A DNA stretch of 64,000 nt from Chelatococcus reniformis (GTDB lineage: Bacteria > Pseudomonadota > Alphaproteobacteria > Rhizobiales > Beijerinckiaceae): contig NZ_BMGG01000003.1 of the NCBI RefSeq assembly GCF_014640075.1, positions 129,866-193,865 of the forward strand, written 5' to 3'. Below, piece after piece: positions 44,146-52,771 of the stretch; position 1 is the stretch's first letter, and every line of letters begins with the position of its first letter. Under the pieces are notes generated by a model that worked only from the letters and a program-made list of their open reading frames with translations, searched no databases and was not told where the DNA came from. The translations under genes and the position numbers were made by a program.

Positions 44146-45021
44146 TCAGCTCGATGCGGCGAGCTTGTCCTGGGTCTTGGTCTCGAAGTCGCTGGCCTCG
44201 TGGCGCTCGCGCAGCTGGCTCGCCGGATCACCCATGGCGCGGTTGACCATGCGCCCGCGCTGCACGGCCGGGCGGGCGGCGAGGAGATCGGCCCAGCGCT
44301 GCACGTGCTTATAGTCCTGCACGGCCAGGAACTCGCCGGACTCGTAGAGAATCCCCTTGGCGAGGCCCCCGTACCAGGGCCAGATCGCCATGTCGGCGAT
44401 GGTGTAGTCGTCGCCGCCGATGTAGGTGCTTTCGGCCAGGCGCCGGTCGAGCACGTCGAGCTGGCGCTTCACCTCCATGGCGAAACGGTCGATGGCGTAT
44501 TCGATCTTGGTCGGCGCATAGGCATAGAAATGGCCGAAGCCGCCGCCCAGATAAGGCGCGCTGCCCATCTGCCAGAACAGCCATGACAGGCACTCGGCCC
44601 GCCTGGCCCGATCCGTCGGCAGGAAGGCGCCGAACTTCTCCGCCAGATAGACCAGGATGGACCCGGATTCGAAGACCCGAACCGGCGTCGGCTCGCTGCG
44701 GTCGAGCAGGGCCGGGATCTTGGAGTTGGGGTTGATCGCCACGAAGCCGCTGCCAAACTGGTCGCCCTCGCCGATATTGATCAGCCAGGCGTCGTACTCG
44801 GCGCCTTCGCGGCCGAGCGCCAGCAGTTCCTCGAGCAGCACCGTCACCTTCACGCCGTTCGGCGTGGCCAGCGAATAGAGCTGCAAGGGATGGCGCCCGA
44901 CCGGCAGTTCCTTCTCGTGCGTCGGCCCCGCGATCGGCCGGTTGATGTTGGCGAAGCGGCCACCGTTCTCCTTGTTCCATTGCCAGACCTTGGGGGGCGT
45001 GTAGGCGGACGAGTCGGTCAT
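44146..45021 (-). CDS. yghU: glutathione S-transferase family protein, YghU-like
   Basis: 291 residues from the ATG at 45021 with GGAG upstream. The extended N-terminus PPKVWQWNKENGGRFANINR PIAGPTHEKELPVG (about 8-41) is the YghU/Ure2-type hallmark. LATPNGVKVTVLLEELL near 49 forms the thioredoxin-fold site with Thr/Asn binding to two glutathiones. FESGSILVYLAEKFG near 112 is the glutathione Ser site. YghU-like proteins reduce disulfides and peroxides. Symbol by similarity only. Confidence 0.85.
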   Translation of the reverse strand: MTDSSAYTPPKVWQWNKENGGRFANINRPIAGPTHEKELPVGRHPLQLYSLATPNGVKVTVLLEELLALGREGAEYDAWLINIGEGDQFGSGFVAINPNSKIPALLDRSEPTPVRVFESGSILVYLAEKFGAFLPTDRARRAECLSWLFWQMGSAPYLGGGFGHFYAYAPTKIEYAIDRFAMEVKRQLDVLDRRLAESTYIGGDDYTIADMAIWPWYGGLAKGILYESGEFLAVQDYKHVQRWADLLAARPAVQRGRMVNRAMGDPASQLRERHEASDFETKTQDKLAASS

Positions 45022-45296
45022 TCCGTGAGCTCCAGTCATCTCGGGCACGGGTGCCCCCGCTCAAGTAGGCGCGGTGTTCCGGCTTGGCCAGCCCGGGCGC
45101 CCCGCGCCTGACGCTAGCGCCGGGGGCGCCGTCTGCATGAGGAACCGGCGCGCGTCATGCTTCGCCGGCGAGACGAAGCAGCCGCTGGCAAGCCCGAGCT
45201 TGCCTACCCAAATGGATGGTTCCATCGCGGCGGTCGGCATGATCTGCCTGGCCGCCGGTCGGACCTCGCCGCCGGCCCATGCATGAGGAGGCTCCC

Positions 45297-46403
45297 GTGG
45301 CTCTACCCGCACTGTTCACCCCCTTCCGCGTCCGCAACCTCGAGCTGGCCAACCGCATCGTCATCGCGCCCATGTGCCAATACTCGGCCGAGGACGGGTG
45401 CATGAACGACTGGCATTTGATCCATCTCGGCCAGCTCGCCATATCGGGCGCGGCGCTGCTGACCATCGAGGCCACGGCGGTGCTGCCGGAGGGGCGCATC
45501 AGCTGGGCGGACGTGGGATTGTGGGACGATGCGAGCGAGGCCGCCATGGGCCGCACCCTCGCGGCCATTCGGCGCTGGGCCGATATCCCGGTCGCCATCC
45601 AGCTCTCCCACGCCGGCCGCAAGGCCTCGACCGAGGTGCCGTGGCGAGGCGGCGGCCAAATCCCGGCTGGCGATGCGCACGGGTGGCCGACGGAAGCGCC
45701 ATCGGCGGTGGCTTTCGCGGACGGGCAGACCGCGCCGGCGGCGCTCGACCGGGAGGGGTTGAAGCGGGTGCGCGAGGCGTTCGCCGGGGCGGCCGCGCGC
45801 GCCGCCCGGCTCGGCCTCGACGCGGTGCAGCTCCACGCTGCCCACGGCTATCTGTTGCACCAGTTCCTGTCGCCGCTCGCCAATCGGCGCGAGGACGCCT
45901 ATGGCGGCTCGCTGGAGAATCGCATGCGCTTTCCGCTCGAGGTGTTCGATGCGGTGCGCGCGGCCTTCCCGTCGGACCGCGCCGTCACCATGCGGGTCTC
46001 TGGCACGGACTGGGTCGAGGGGGGCTGGGATATCGAGCAGACCGTCGCCTTCGCCCGACAGCTCGAGGCCCGCGGCTGCGACGCCATCCACATCTCGAGC
46101 GGCGGCCTGCACCCCGCCCAGCGGATCCCGGTGGCGCCGAGTTACCAGGTCCCGCTGGCCCGGGCGGTCAAGGAGGCCGTGCGCATGCCCGTCGTCGCCG
46201 TCGGGCTCATCACCGGCTTCGAGCAGGCCGACGCGATCATTGCCACCGGCGACGCCGACCTGATCGCGCTGGCCCGAGCCGTGCTCTACGACCCGCGCTG
46301 GCCCTGGCATGCGGCCGCCGCGCTCGGCGCCCGGGTGCGCGCACCGAACCAATACCAGCGCTCCGAGCCGCGGGCACTCAAGGGGCTGTTCGAAGGCGAA
46401 TAG
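45297..46403 (+). CDS. Old Yellow Enzyme family NADH:flavin oxidoreductase (YqjM-like)
   Basis: 368 residues from a GTG at 45297 with GAGGAGG just 5 bp upstream; the in-frame ATG at 45279 has no such site. The FMN region PMCQYSAEDGCMNDWH near residue 25 has the Cys of YqjM-type members. The substrate His/His pair lies in LHAAHGYLLHQFLSPLANRR near 180, followed by YGGSLENRMRFPLEV. FMN-phosphate binding lies near AVGLITGFEQADAI. It reduces activated C=C bonds of enals, enones or nitro compounds. Confidence 0.9.
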   Translation: MALPALFTPFRVRNLELANRIVIAPMCQYSAEDGCMNDWHLIHLGQLAISGAALLTIEATAVLPEGRISWADVGLWDDASEAAMGRTLAAIRRWADIPVAIQLSHAGRKASTEVPWRGGGQIPAGDAHGWPTEAPSAVAFADGQTAPAALDREGLKRVREAFAGAAARAARLGLDAVQLHAAHGYLLHQFLSPLANRREDAYGGSLENRMRFPLEVFDAVRAAFPSDRAVTMRVSGTDWVEGGWDIEQTVAFARQLEARGCDAIHISSGGLHPAQRIPVAPSYQVPLARAVKEAVRMPVVAVGLITGFEQADAIIATGDADLIALARAVLYDPRWPWHAAAALGARVRAPNQYQRSEPRALKGLFEGE

Positions 46404-46586
46404 CGCGCCGCAAGCGAACGCGGGCGCCGAGCCGGCGGCACGGGCATGATCTGCATCCCGGTCCCGCGCGCCCGACGAGAGTCGGGCCACCGTATGGGCC
46501 ATCCGCTTGCTGAACGGGCCGGCGATCGAAGGCGTCGTCCCCCCTTGCCCCCTGAAGGCCTTGTGACCGGTGAGGCCCGTAAATAT

Positions 46587-46599
46587 GTCACATGGTGAC
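46587..46599. promoter_or_regulatory. inverted repeat GTCAC-ATG-GTGAC upstream of the trypsin-fold gene
   Basis: A perfect 5-bp inverted repeat 66 bp upstream of the start at 46665, in the 261-bp gap after the Old Yellow Enzyme gene. A lone GTGACC half-site is at 46563. Operator role is only positional. Confidence 0.3.
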
Positions 46600-46664
46600 T
46601 GTGCGGCCTATCCACGCCGCCCCGGCCGCGTGCGCTGGATGCCGCGCCTTATCAGGACGACGAC

Positions 46665-47570
46665 ATGAGTACCTATCCCTTCCTGCGGTCGATCGTGGCC
46701 GTGCGCACCTCGATCCCGGACGATGCCTTCACGGCCGACACGCTCGGCACGCGCCGGGAGGGTAGCGGCGTGGTCATCCGGGACGACGGGCTGGTGCTCA
46801 CCATCGGCTATCTGATCGTCGAAGCCGAAGAGGTGTGGCTGACGACGAGCAGCGGCAAGGTGGTCGCCGCCCATGCCCTCGCCTACGATCAGGAGACCGG
46901 CTTCGGCCTGGTGCAGGCGTTCGGCTCCCTCGGACTGCCGAGCCTGCCGTTCGGCGACTCGACCGATGCCAAGCCCGGCGACCCGGTGGTCTTTGCCGAC
47001 GGGCTGGGGATGGCGGTGCCGGCGCATATCGTGGCGCGGCAGGAGTTCGCCGGCTATTGGGAATATCTGCTCGACGACGCCATCTTCACGGCCCCTGCCC
47101 ATCCCTCGTGGGGCGGGGCAGCCCTGGTCAGCGCCAACGGCAAGCTGCTGGGCGTCGGCTCGCTGCGCCTCCAGATGAGCCAGGGGGACGACGTGGTCGA
47201 CATCAACATGGCGGTGCCCATCGACCTCCTGCCGCCGATCCTCGACGATCTGCTGACCCGCGGCCGGGTCAACAGGCCGCCGCGGCCCTGGCTCGGCGCC
47301 TTCTCCGCCGAGAGCAACGGCAAGATCGTGGTCATGAGCGTGACCGACGGCGGCCCGGCCGCCGAGGCGGGCCTGCGCGAGGGCGACATCATCTCGGACA
47401 TCCGGGACCGGGAGGTCGAGGGCCTGGCCGACTTCTACCGCAAGGTTTGGTCGAGCGGCCCGGCGGGCGCGGAGGTGCCGATGCGGGTGGTGCGCGACGG
47501 GCGCGAGACCTGGCTGCGCGTCAAGTCGGGCGACCGCGACGCCTTCCTCAGGAAGCCGCATCTGCAGTGA
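46665..47570 (+). CDS. trypsin-fold (S1C/DegP-like) protein with PDZ domain, catalytic triad lost
   Basis: 301 residues. Trypsin-like fold at about 5-200 and PDZ at about 205-290 (WLGAFSAESNGKIVVMSVTD, GGPAAEAGLREGDIISDIRD). The triad positions are altered: the His motif (TNxHVV in active enzymes) reads LTIGYLIVEAEEV, the Asp motif (DPETDLAVL) reads YDQETGFGLVQAF, and the Ser motif (GNSGGPL) reads HPSWGGAALVS. There is no signal peptide, so it is cytoplasmic. It is therefore a pseudoprotease, perhaps a chaperone or scaffold. It is 51 bp ahead of the GrdB-like gene. Confidence 0.8.
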   Translation: MSTYPFLRSIVAVRTSIPDDAFTADTLGTRREGSGVVIRDDGLVLTIGYLIVEAEEVWLTTSSGKVVAAHALAYDQETGFGLVQAFGSLGLPSLPFGDSTDAKPGDPVVFADGLGMAVPAHIVARQEFAGYWEYLLDDAIFTAPAHPSWGGAALVSANGKLLGVGSLRLQMSQGDDVVDINMAVPIDLLPPILDDLLTRGRVNRPPRPWLGAFSAESNGKIVVMSVTDGGPAAEAGLREGDIISDIRDREVEGLADFYRKVWSSGPAGAEVPMRVVRDGRETWLRVKSGDRDAFLRKPHLQ

Positions 47571-47621
47571 ACCGACAGGCCGGCGTGGCGGCGGCGCTGC
47601 CGCCCAAGAGGTGCATGGATC

Positions 47622-48581
47622 ATGGCCGATCGTGACGCACGGTTCGGGTTCGCAGCGGCGCACGACGCGCCCATCCCTTACCTGCAACGGGCCCGCGACT
47701 ACTACCAGGCACTCGGCTACGGCGCGCCATACGCATGGGCGCACTATGCGCAGGTGCCGTTCACGCCGCTCGCCATGCCGCTGGCGGCAGCTCGCGTCGT
47801 GCTGATCACCACCGCGGCCCCCTACCAGCCCGACAAGGGCGACCAGGGGCCGGGCGCCCCATACAACGCGGCGGCGAAGTTCTACGGGGTCTACTCGCGC
47901 GATACCGCCATCGATCACGACCTGCGCATCGCCCATGTGGCGATCGACCGCGATCACACCACGGCGGAAGATCCCGGCAGCTACTTTCCCCTGCCGGCCC
48001 TGCGCCGGGCGGTCGCGCAGGGCCGGATCGGCGCGCTTGCCCCGCGCTTCCACGGCCTGCCCACCAACCGCAGCCACGCCACCACGCTCGACATCGACTG
48101 CCCGCAGATCGTCGCGCGCTGCACGGCAGACGCGGTCGATGCGGCGATCCTCGTCCCCAACTGCCCGGTCTGCCACCAGAGCGTCGGCCTCGCCGCACGC
48201 CAGCTGGAAGCTGCCGGCATCGCGACCGTGGTGATGGGCTGCGCCAAGGACATCGTCGAATACGTCGGCGTGCCGCGGCTTCTGTTCTCGGACTTCCCGC
48301 TGGGCAACGCTGCCGGCCGGCCGAACGACGGCGCTTCGCAGGCGGCGACGCTCGAGCTCGCGTTCGCAGTGCTGGAGCGGGCGCCGGCAGCGCGCACCAC
48401 CGTGCAATCGCCGCAAGTGTGGGCCGCGAACGCGGGCTGGAAGGACGACTATCAGAATGCCGCCCGTCTGTCGGCGGCGGAGATCGCCCGCCGCCGCGCC
48501 GACTTCGACCGGCAGAAGGCGGTGGCGAAAGACCTGCGGGTGGGCCTTCCGAGCGCTGCGCAGGGACTGCCCGCGGCGTGA
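47622..48581 (+). CDS. GrdB-like (glycine/sarcosine/betaine reductase selenoprotein B family) protein, Cys form
   Basis: 319 residues. The recognisable segment is VDAAILVPNCPVCHQSVGLA, AARQLEAAGIATVVMGCAKD near 175-210, where GrdB/PrdB proteins carry a Sec-x-x-Cys pair in a similar place. Here it is a CPVC motif with no selenocysteine. The substrate domain shows SYFPLPALRRAVAQGRIG near 118 and FHGLPTNRSHATT near 140. True glycine reductase genes for the other components are absent. It probably is a redox enzyme of another type. It sits between the pseudoprotease and the peroxiredoxin. Confidence 0.7.
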   Translation: MADRDARFGFAAAHDAPIPYLQRARDYYQALGYGAPYAWAHYAQVPFTPLAMPLAAARVVLITTAAPYQPDKGDQGPGAPYNAAAKFYGVYSRDTAIDHDLRIAHVAIDRDHTTAEDPGSYFPLPALRRAVAQGRIGALAPRFHGLPTNRSHATTLDIDCPQIVARCTADAVDAAILVPNCPVCHQSVGLAARQLEAAGIATVVMGCAKDIVEYVGVPRLLFSDFPLGNAAGRPNDGASQAATLELAFAVLERAPAARTTVQSPQVWAANAGWKDDYQNAARLSAAEIARRRADFDRQKAVAKDLRVGLPSAAQGLPAA

Positions 48582-48719
48582 CCGGCACCCCGCCGCCCGA
48601 CGCTGCGGCCCGGACCACCTAACGGCGTTGCTTGTCAGCCGGCGCGATTGCCGGCACAACCACCGGGGCATCAGGCGCATCCAGACGCGGCCCCACGACC
48701 AGAGGCAACGGAGGTTCGC

Positions 48720-49382
<663 letters not shown>

Positions 49383-49428
49383 CAGCGGCGCGCGGCACGC
49401 CGAACCGGCGACGGCGCAGCAGCGGCCC

Positions 49429-50637
49429 CTACTGCGCCTCGATGATGTCGCCGAAGAGCTGCCAGCTCCTGCCGTCGAAGCGCTGCATCTGCATGGCGCG
49501 GATCGGCGCGTACTGGCCAGGGCCGGTCTTGACGCGGATGCCCGGCAGCACCATCGACGGCTGAAAGTCGAGGCTGAGGGCCTGCTTCATCACGTTGGCG
49601 CGGGTGAGATCGTCGCCCGCCTGCTTCAGCACCTGCACCATCGTCTCGGAGAAGTTGTAGGACAGTGCGTTGAGCACGTCGGTCCTGTCGCCCTCCGGGT
49701 AATAGGTCTGCATCCACTCGAGCCAGGCGCGGTAGCCCGGATCGTCGGCCCATTTGGGGTCGGTGGGGTCCTTGTAGTAGGTGGCGCTGATGACGCCGGC
49801 GGCGTTCTCCAGGCCGGCCGGCTTCAGCACGGCGCCGACCGAGCTCACGCCGACATTGAGGATGTGCAGCGGCTTCCAGCCCATGTCGGCGGCCTTGCGG
49901 ACGGCCTGGGCAGCGAACTTGGGCGTCGAGGCGTGGAAGAACACGTCGGCACCGCTGGCCTTCAGCGCCACCATCTGCGAGTCGATGGTCGGGTCGGAGA
50001 GCTGATAGGCCGCCTCCCCCACGATCATCGTCTTGGCCTTGTCGCCGAGCCCCTCCTTCAGCCCCTCCACATAATCCTTGCCGAGGTCGTCGGCCTGAAA
50101 AAGAATGGCGATCTTGGCATTCGGATAGTTCTTGAGGATATAGTTGGCGTAGATCCGCGCTTCGATATTGAAGTTGGGCTGGAACGCCATCGTCCAAGGA
50201 AAATTCTTCGGGTCGGTGAATTTGCGACCACCGGCCCCGATGAAGAGCTGCGGCACCTTGGCATTGTTCAAGTACTTCTGCACTGCCGTATTGGTGGCGG
50301 TGCCGAGTGCGTTGAACATCACCAGCACGCCATCCTGCTCCACCAGCCGGCGTGTCTGCTCCACGGTCTTGGGCGGGCTGAAGCCATCGTCGAGCGAGAT
50401 GAAGCTGATCTTGCGGCCGTTGACGCCGCCCTTGGCGTTGACCATGGCGAAATAGGCTGCGTCCGCCCGGCCGAGCGTGCCGTAGGCCGAGGCAGGCCCG
50501 CTGTAGGCCATGGTGTTGCCGAGCTTGATCTCGGTGGCGCTGGCGCCCGGATCGTAGGTCGCCTGCGCCCGCGCAGGAACAATGGGGCCCGGGGCCGCCA
50601 GCAACAGCCCGGCCAGCAATCCGATTCGTATCGACAC
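49429..50637 (-). CDS. ABC transporter substrate-binding protein, LivK type (orphan)
   Basis: 402 residues from a GTG at 50637 with CGGGAGGACTGAC directly upstream. The signal peptide SIRIGLLAGLLLAAPGPIVP ends ARAQ. LGNTMAYSGPASAYGTLGRA and FISLDDGFSPPKTVEQT match the proteins at 26400 and 33842 closely. KFTDPKNFPWTMAFQPNFNI near 139 and MVLPGIRVKTGPGQYAPIRA close the likeness. It has no permease or ATPase neighbours. It is divergent from the putative outer-membrane barrel, with a Fur-like palindrome between. Confidence 0.9.
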   Translation of the reverse strand: MSIRIGLLAGLLLAAPGPIVPARAQATYDPGASATEIKLGNTMAYSGPASAYGTLGRADAAYFAMVNAKGGVNGRKISFISLDDGFSPPKTVEQTRRLVEQDGVLVMFNALGTATNTAVQKYLNNAKVPQLFIGAGGRKFTDPKNFPWTMAFQPNFNIEARIYANYILKNYPNAKIAILFQADDLGKDYVEGLKEGLGDKAKTMIVGEAAYQLSDPTIDSQMVALKASGADVFFHASTPKFAAQAVRKAADMGWKPLHILNVGVSSVGAVLKPAGLENAAGVISATYYKDPTDPKWADDPGYRAWLEWMQTYYPEGDRTDVLNALSYNFSETMVQVLKQAGDDLTRANVMKQALSLDFQPSMVLPGIRVKTGPGQYAPIRAMQMQRFDGRSWQLFGDIIEAQ

Positions 50638-50776
50638 GTCAGTCCTCCCGTCGGTCCCCGCCTTCGTGACTGGGGCGGGCTCCCGTGGAGCGCAGTGTCG
50701 GCGATCCAAGCAGCGAAGCCAACCGCTAACGTTGCGGTACCGTCATGATCGTGGCGCCATCCCGGCCGCTACGCAA

Positions 50777-50799
50777 TGCAAATGATAATCACTTGCATC
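50777..50799. promoter_or_regulatory. Fur/Mur-like palindrome in a divergent promoter region
   Basis: A 23-bp palindrome (20 of 23 symmetric positions), ATGCAA-A-TGATAATCA-C-TTGCAT. The core TGATAATCA resembles Fur boxes, while the TGCAA ends resemble alphaproteobacterial Mur/Fur sites. A weaker CTGCA...TGCAG (50814-50837) follows just before the barrel's ribosome site. It is 47 bp from the barrel start at 50846 and 140 bp from the divergent binding protein. Confidence 0.55.
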
Positions 50800-50845
50800 T
50801 CCTGCAGCCCTTCTGCATTGTTGCGAACGACTTGCAGGAGGCGGG

Positions 50846-51766
50846 ATGCGGGGACGAGGTCTGTTGAGGGCGGCGCTGATGTCCGGCGCCCTGCTGGAGG
50901 GTGCCGAGGCATCGGAGTGGCCTGGCGCCACGCCATTCCGCAATGTGGCGATCGCCGGCGGCGAAGCTCCGCCGCAGGCGATTGATACCGAGCACATTTT
51001 CGGCTTCACGGAAGGCACTGATATCGGTGCGCCGGGCGAGACCGAATTCGAGTCGGAGACGACCGGCCGCTTCGGCAGGCGCGGCGGCCGCTTCCAGGCC
51101 ATCGATAGCGCTCTCACCCTCAAGGTGCCGGTCAGCAGTCAGTTCCGCCTGGCCCCGGCGGTGTCCTTCTCCCGCTACGCCCTCAGGAATGTCCCGGAGC
51201 TCAGGGACGTGAATACCGGCCATGTCGACGGCGCGTCATTGGAGGCGCGGCTGCGCTTGCTCGACCGTGCGAGCGCGCCGTTCGGGCTCACCCTCAACGT
51301 CGCGCCGGGCTTTGGCGGCGTCGACGGTGCCTCCGGGCGCAGGGCGAGGAGCTACGGGGCGGATTTCGGCGTCTTCCTCGATCGCGAGATCGTCCCCGGC
51401 AAGCTGGTGGCGGCGCTCAACCTTTCCTATGACATGGGGAGCACGCGCCTGCGCGCCATCGGGCCGACGGTGCGCGGCTCGGGGACCGACGTCTCGGCAG
51501 CGCTGGCCTACCGGGCGCTACCCGGCATCTTCATCGGGGCGGAGACGCGCTACCTGCGCGCCTATGAAGGCCTGGGGCTCGACCGGTTTGTGGGCCAGGC
51601 CGTCTATGTCGGGCCGACCTTCTACGCCTCCCTCCCCGCGGGGGTCTGGGTCTCCGTGGCGTGGAGCGCACAGGTCGCCGGCGGCGCGGCCGGCACGGGC
51701 GAACGGCTCGATCTCACCAGCTTCGATCGCCACCAGGTGCGGCTGCGCATCGGCGGGCATTTCTGA
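50846..51766 (+). CDS. putative outer-membrane beta-barrel protein
   Basis: 306 residues; ATG at 50846 after CAGGAGGCGG. A signal-like N-terminus (GLLRAALMSGALLEGAEAS) is followed by alternating hydrophobic/polar beta strands throughout, e.g. QFRLAPAVSFSRYAL, FGLTLNVAPGF, LVAALNLSYDM, VWVSVAWSAQV, and a C-terminal HQVRLRIGGHF ending in Phe, as expected for Bam-assembled barrels. No TonB plug domain is present. The Fur-like palindrome upstream suggests metal control. Closest family unclear. Confidence 0.6.
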   Translation: MRGRGLLRAALMSGALLEGAEASEWPGATPFRNVAIAGGEAPPQAIDTEHIFGFTEGTDIGAPGETEFESETTGRFGRRGGRFQAIDSALTLKVPVSSQFRLAPAVSFSRYALRNVPELRDVNTGHVDGASLEARLRLLDRASAPFGLTLNVAPGFGGVDGASGRRARSYGADFGVFLDREIVPGKLVAALNLSYDMGSTRLRAIGPTVRGSGTDVSAALAYRALPGIFIGAETRYLRAYEGLGLDRFVGQAVYVGPTFYASLPAGVWVSVAWSAQVAGGAAGTGERLDLTSFDRHQVRLRIGGHF

Positions 51767-51778
51767 GGGTGAACACCC

Positions 51779-52048
51779 TCACCGCCGCCGCAGATGGCAC
51801 ACCTTCACCTTTCCGCCGCGGCCGTCCACGCGCCACGTGCAGCCCTGGTTGCGAGGCGTGCGGTCGTAGAGGTGAATCACCCCACGGCGCTTCTTGTTGA
51901 AGGTCTGGTGTGAAAAGTCGTGGCCGCCGACATAGACGTTGCGGCCGAAGCGCACCTCGGCGGACGCAGGCGCAGCCGCGGCGATGGCGCCGCCGAGAAC
52001 GGCCGCAAGCGCCATCGATCGGGCTTGGCGGGGCATCATCGGCTTCAT
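51779..52048 (-). CDS. small secreted hypothetical protein
   Basis: 89 residues. The signal peptide runs KPMMPRQARSMALAAVLGGAIAAAAPASA, with a cleavage site after ASA. The mature part is about 60 residues, basic: EVRFGRNVYVGGHDFSHQTF, KKRRGVIHLYDRTPRNQGCT, RVDGRGGKVKVCHLRRR. There are two Cys, which could form a disulfide in the periplasm. No family is recognised. It is convergent with the barrel gene, with stops only 12 bp apart. The ATG at 52048 has GGAGGG upstream. Confidence 0.7.
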   Translation of the reverse strand: MKPMMPRQARSMALAAVLGGAIAAAAPASAEVRFGRNVYVGGHDFSHQTFNKKRRGVIHLYDRTPRNQGCTWRVDGRGGKVKVCHLRRR

Positions 52049-52172
52049 CGATCCCTCCTGTCGGGCGCAGCGTCAGCCCCGTGCATGTCCGCTTTCAACC
52101 GTGGGCGCAAGCTTGCCGCGATGCGCTATGATGACGGCGGGAACCATCCGGGGGAGGTTTCGCAAAAACAGC

Positions 52173-52673
52173 ATGAGCGCCATCCGCCCTGCCGCGCCGC
52201 GCGATGCCCCGGCGATCACGGCCCTGCTCGATGCCAATTCCGCGAGCCGTGGCGGCGCCCTCTTCGGCGACTGGTCGCTCGGCACGGTAAGCGGCTGGAT
52301 TGCCAGCGGCGACCTGGTCCTCGTGGCCAGGAACGGCCCACAGCTGGTGGGCGTGCTGTTCACCGCGGCGAAGGCGAAGGCATCGGCCCCGCCTGTGGCG
52401 GCCATGCTGCGGGCCTGGCCGGGCGACACGGATGGCTACGCCTATGGGCCCATCTGCATCGACGCGGCCGCGCGCGGCCACGGCGTCTTCGAGGCGCTCA
52501 ACGCCGAGCTCGCCGTCCGCATGCAGGGGCGCCAGGGCATCCTGTTCATCAATGAGGCCAACGAGCCCTCGCTGCGCGCCCACGCCCGGCTCGGCATGAG
52601 CCGGGTTGCGGACTTCGTGCTGGGGCAGGATCGCTTTGCCGTGTTCGTGACCAGGCCCGACCGGGACCGATAG
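52173..52673 (+). CDS. GNAT family N-acetyltransferase
   Basis: 166 residues from the ATG at 52173, preceded by GGGGGAGG slightly far (about 14 bp). The fold begins IRPAAPRDAPAITALLDAN. The acetyl-CoA loop region is GPICIDAAARGHGVFEALNAELAVR near 92-116, with RGHGV in place of RGxGxG/A, and INEANEPSLRAHARLGMSRV near 125 is the later conserved helix. The acceptor is unknown. Single gene. Confidence 0.78.
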   Translation: MSAIRPAAPRDAPAITALLDANSASRGGALFGDWSLGTVSGWIASGDLVLVARNGPQLVGVLFTAAKAKASAPPVAAMLRAWPGDTDGYAYGPICIDAAARGHGVFEALNAELAVRMQGRQGILFINEANEPSLRAHARLGMSRVADFVLGQDRFAVFVTRPDRDR

Positions 52674-52771
52674 GGCCGCGGCGGCCTTGCCGCGGGGGTG
52701 GACCGGCAAGCGCGGGCTTGACGTGCGGAGGCGGACAGCGCCTTCTCGCTGTCGCCATCGGAGCCTCCGCC

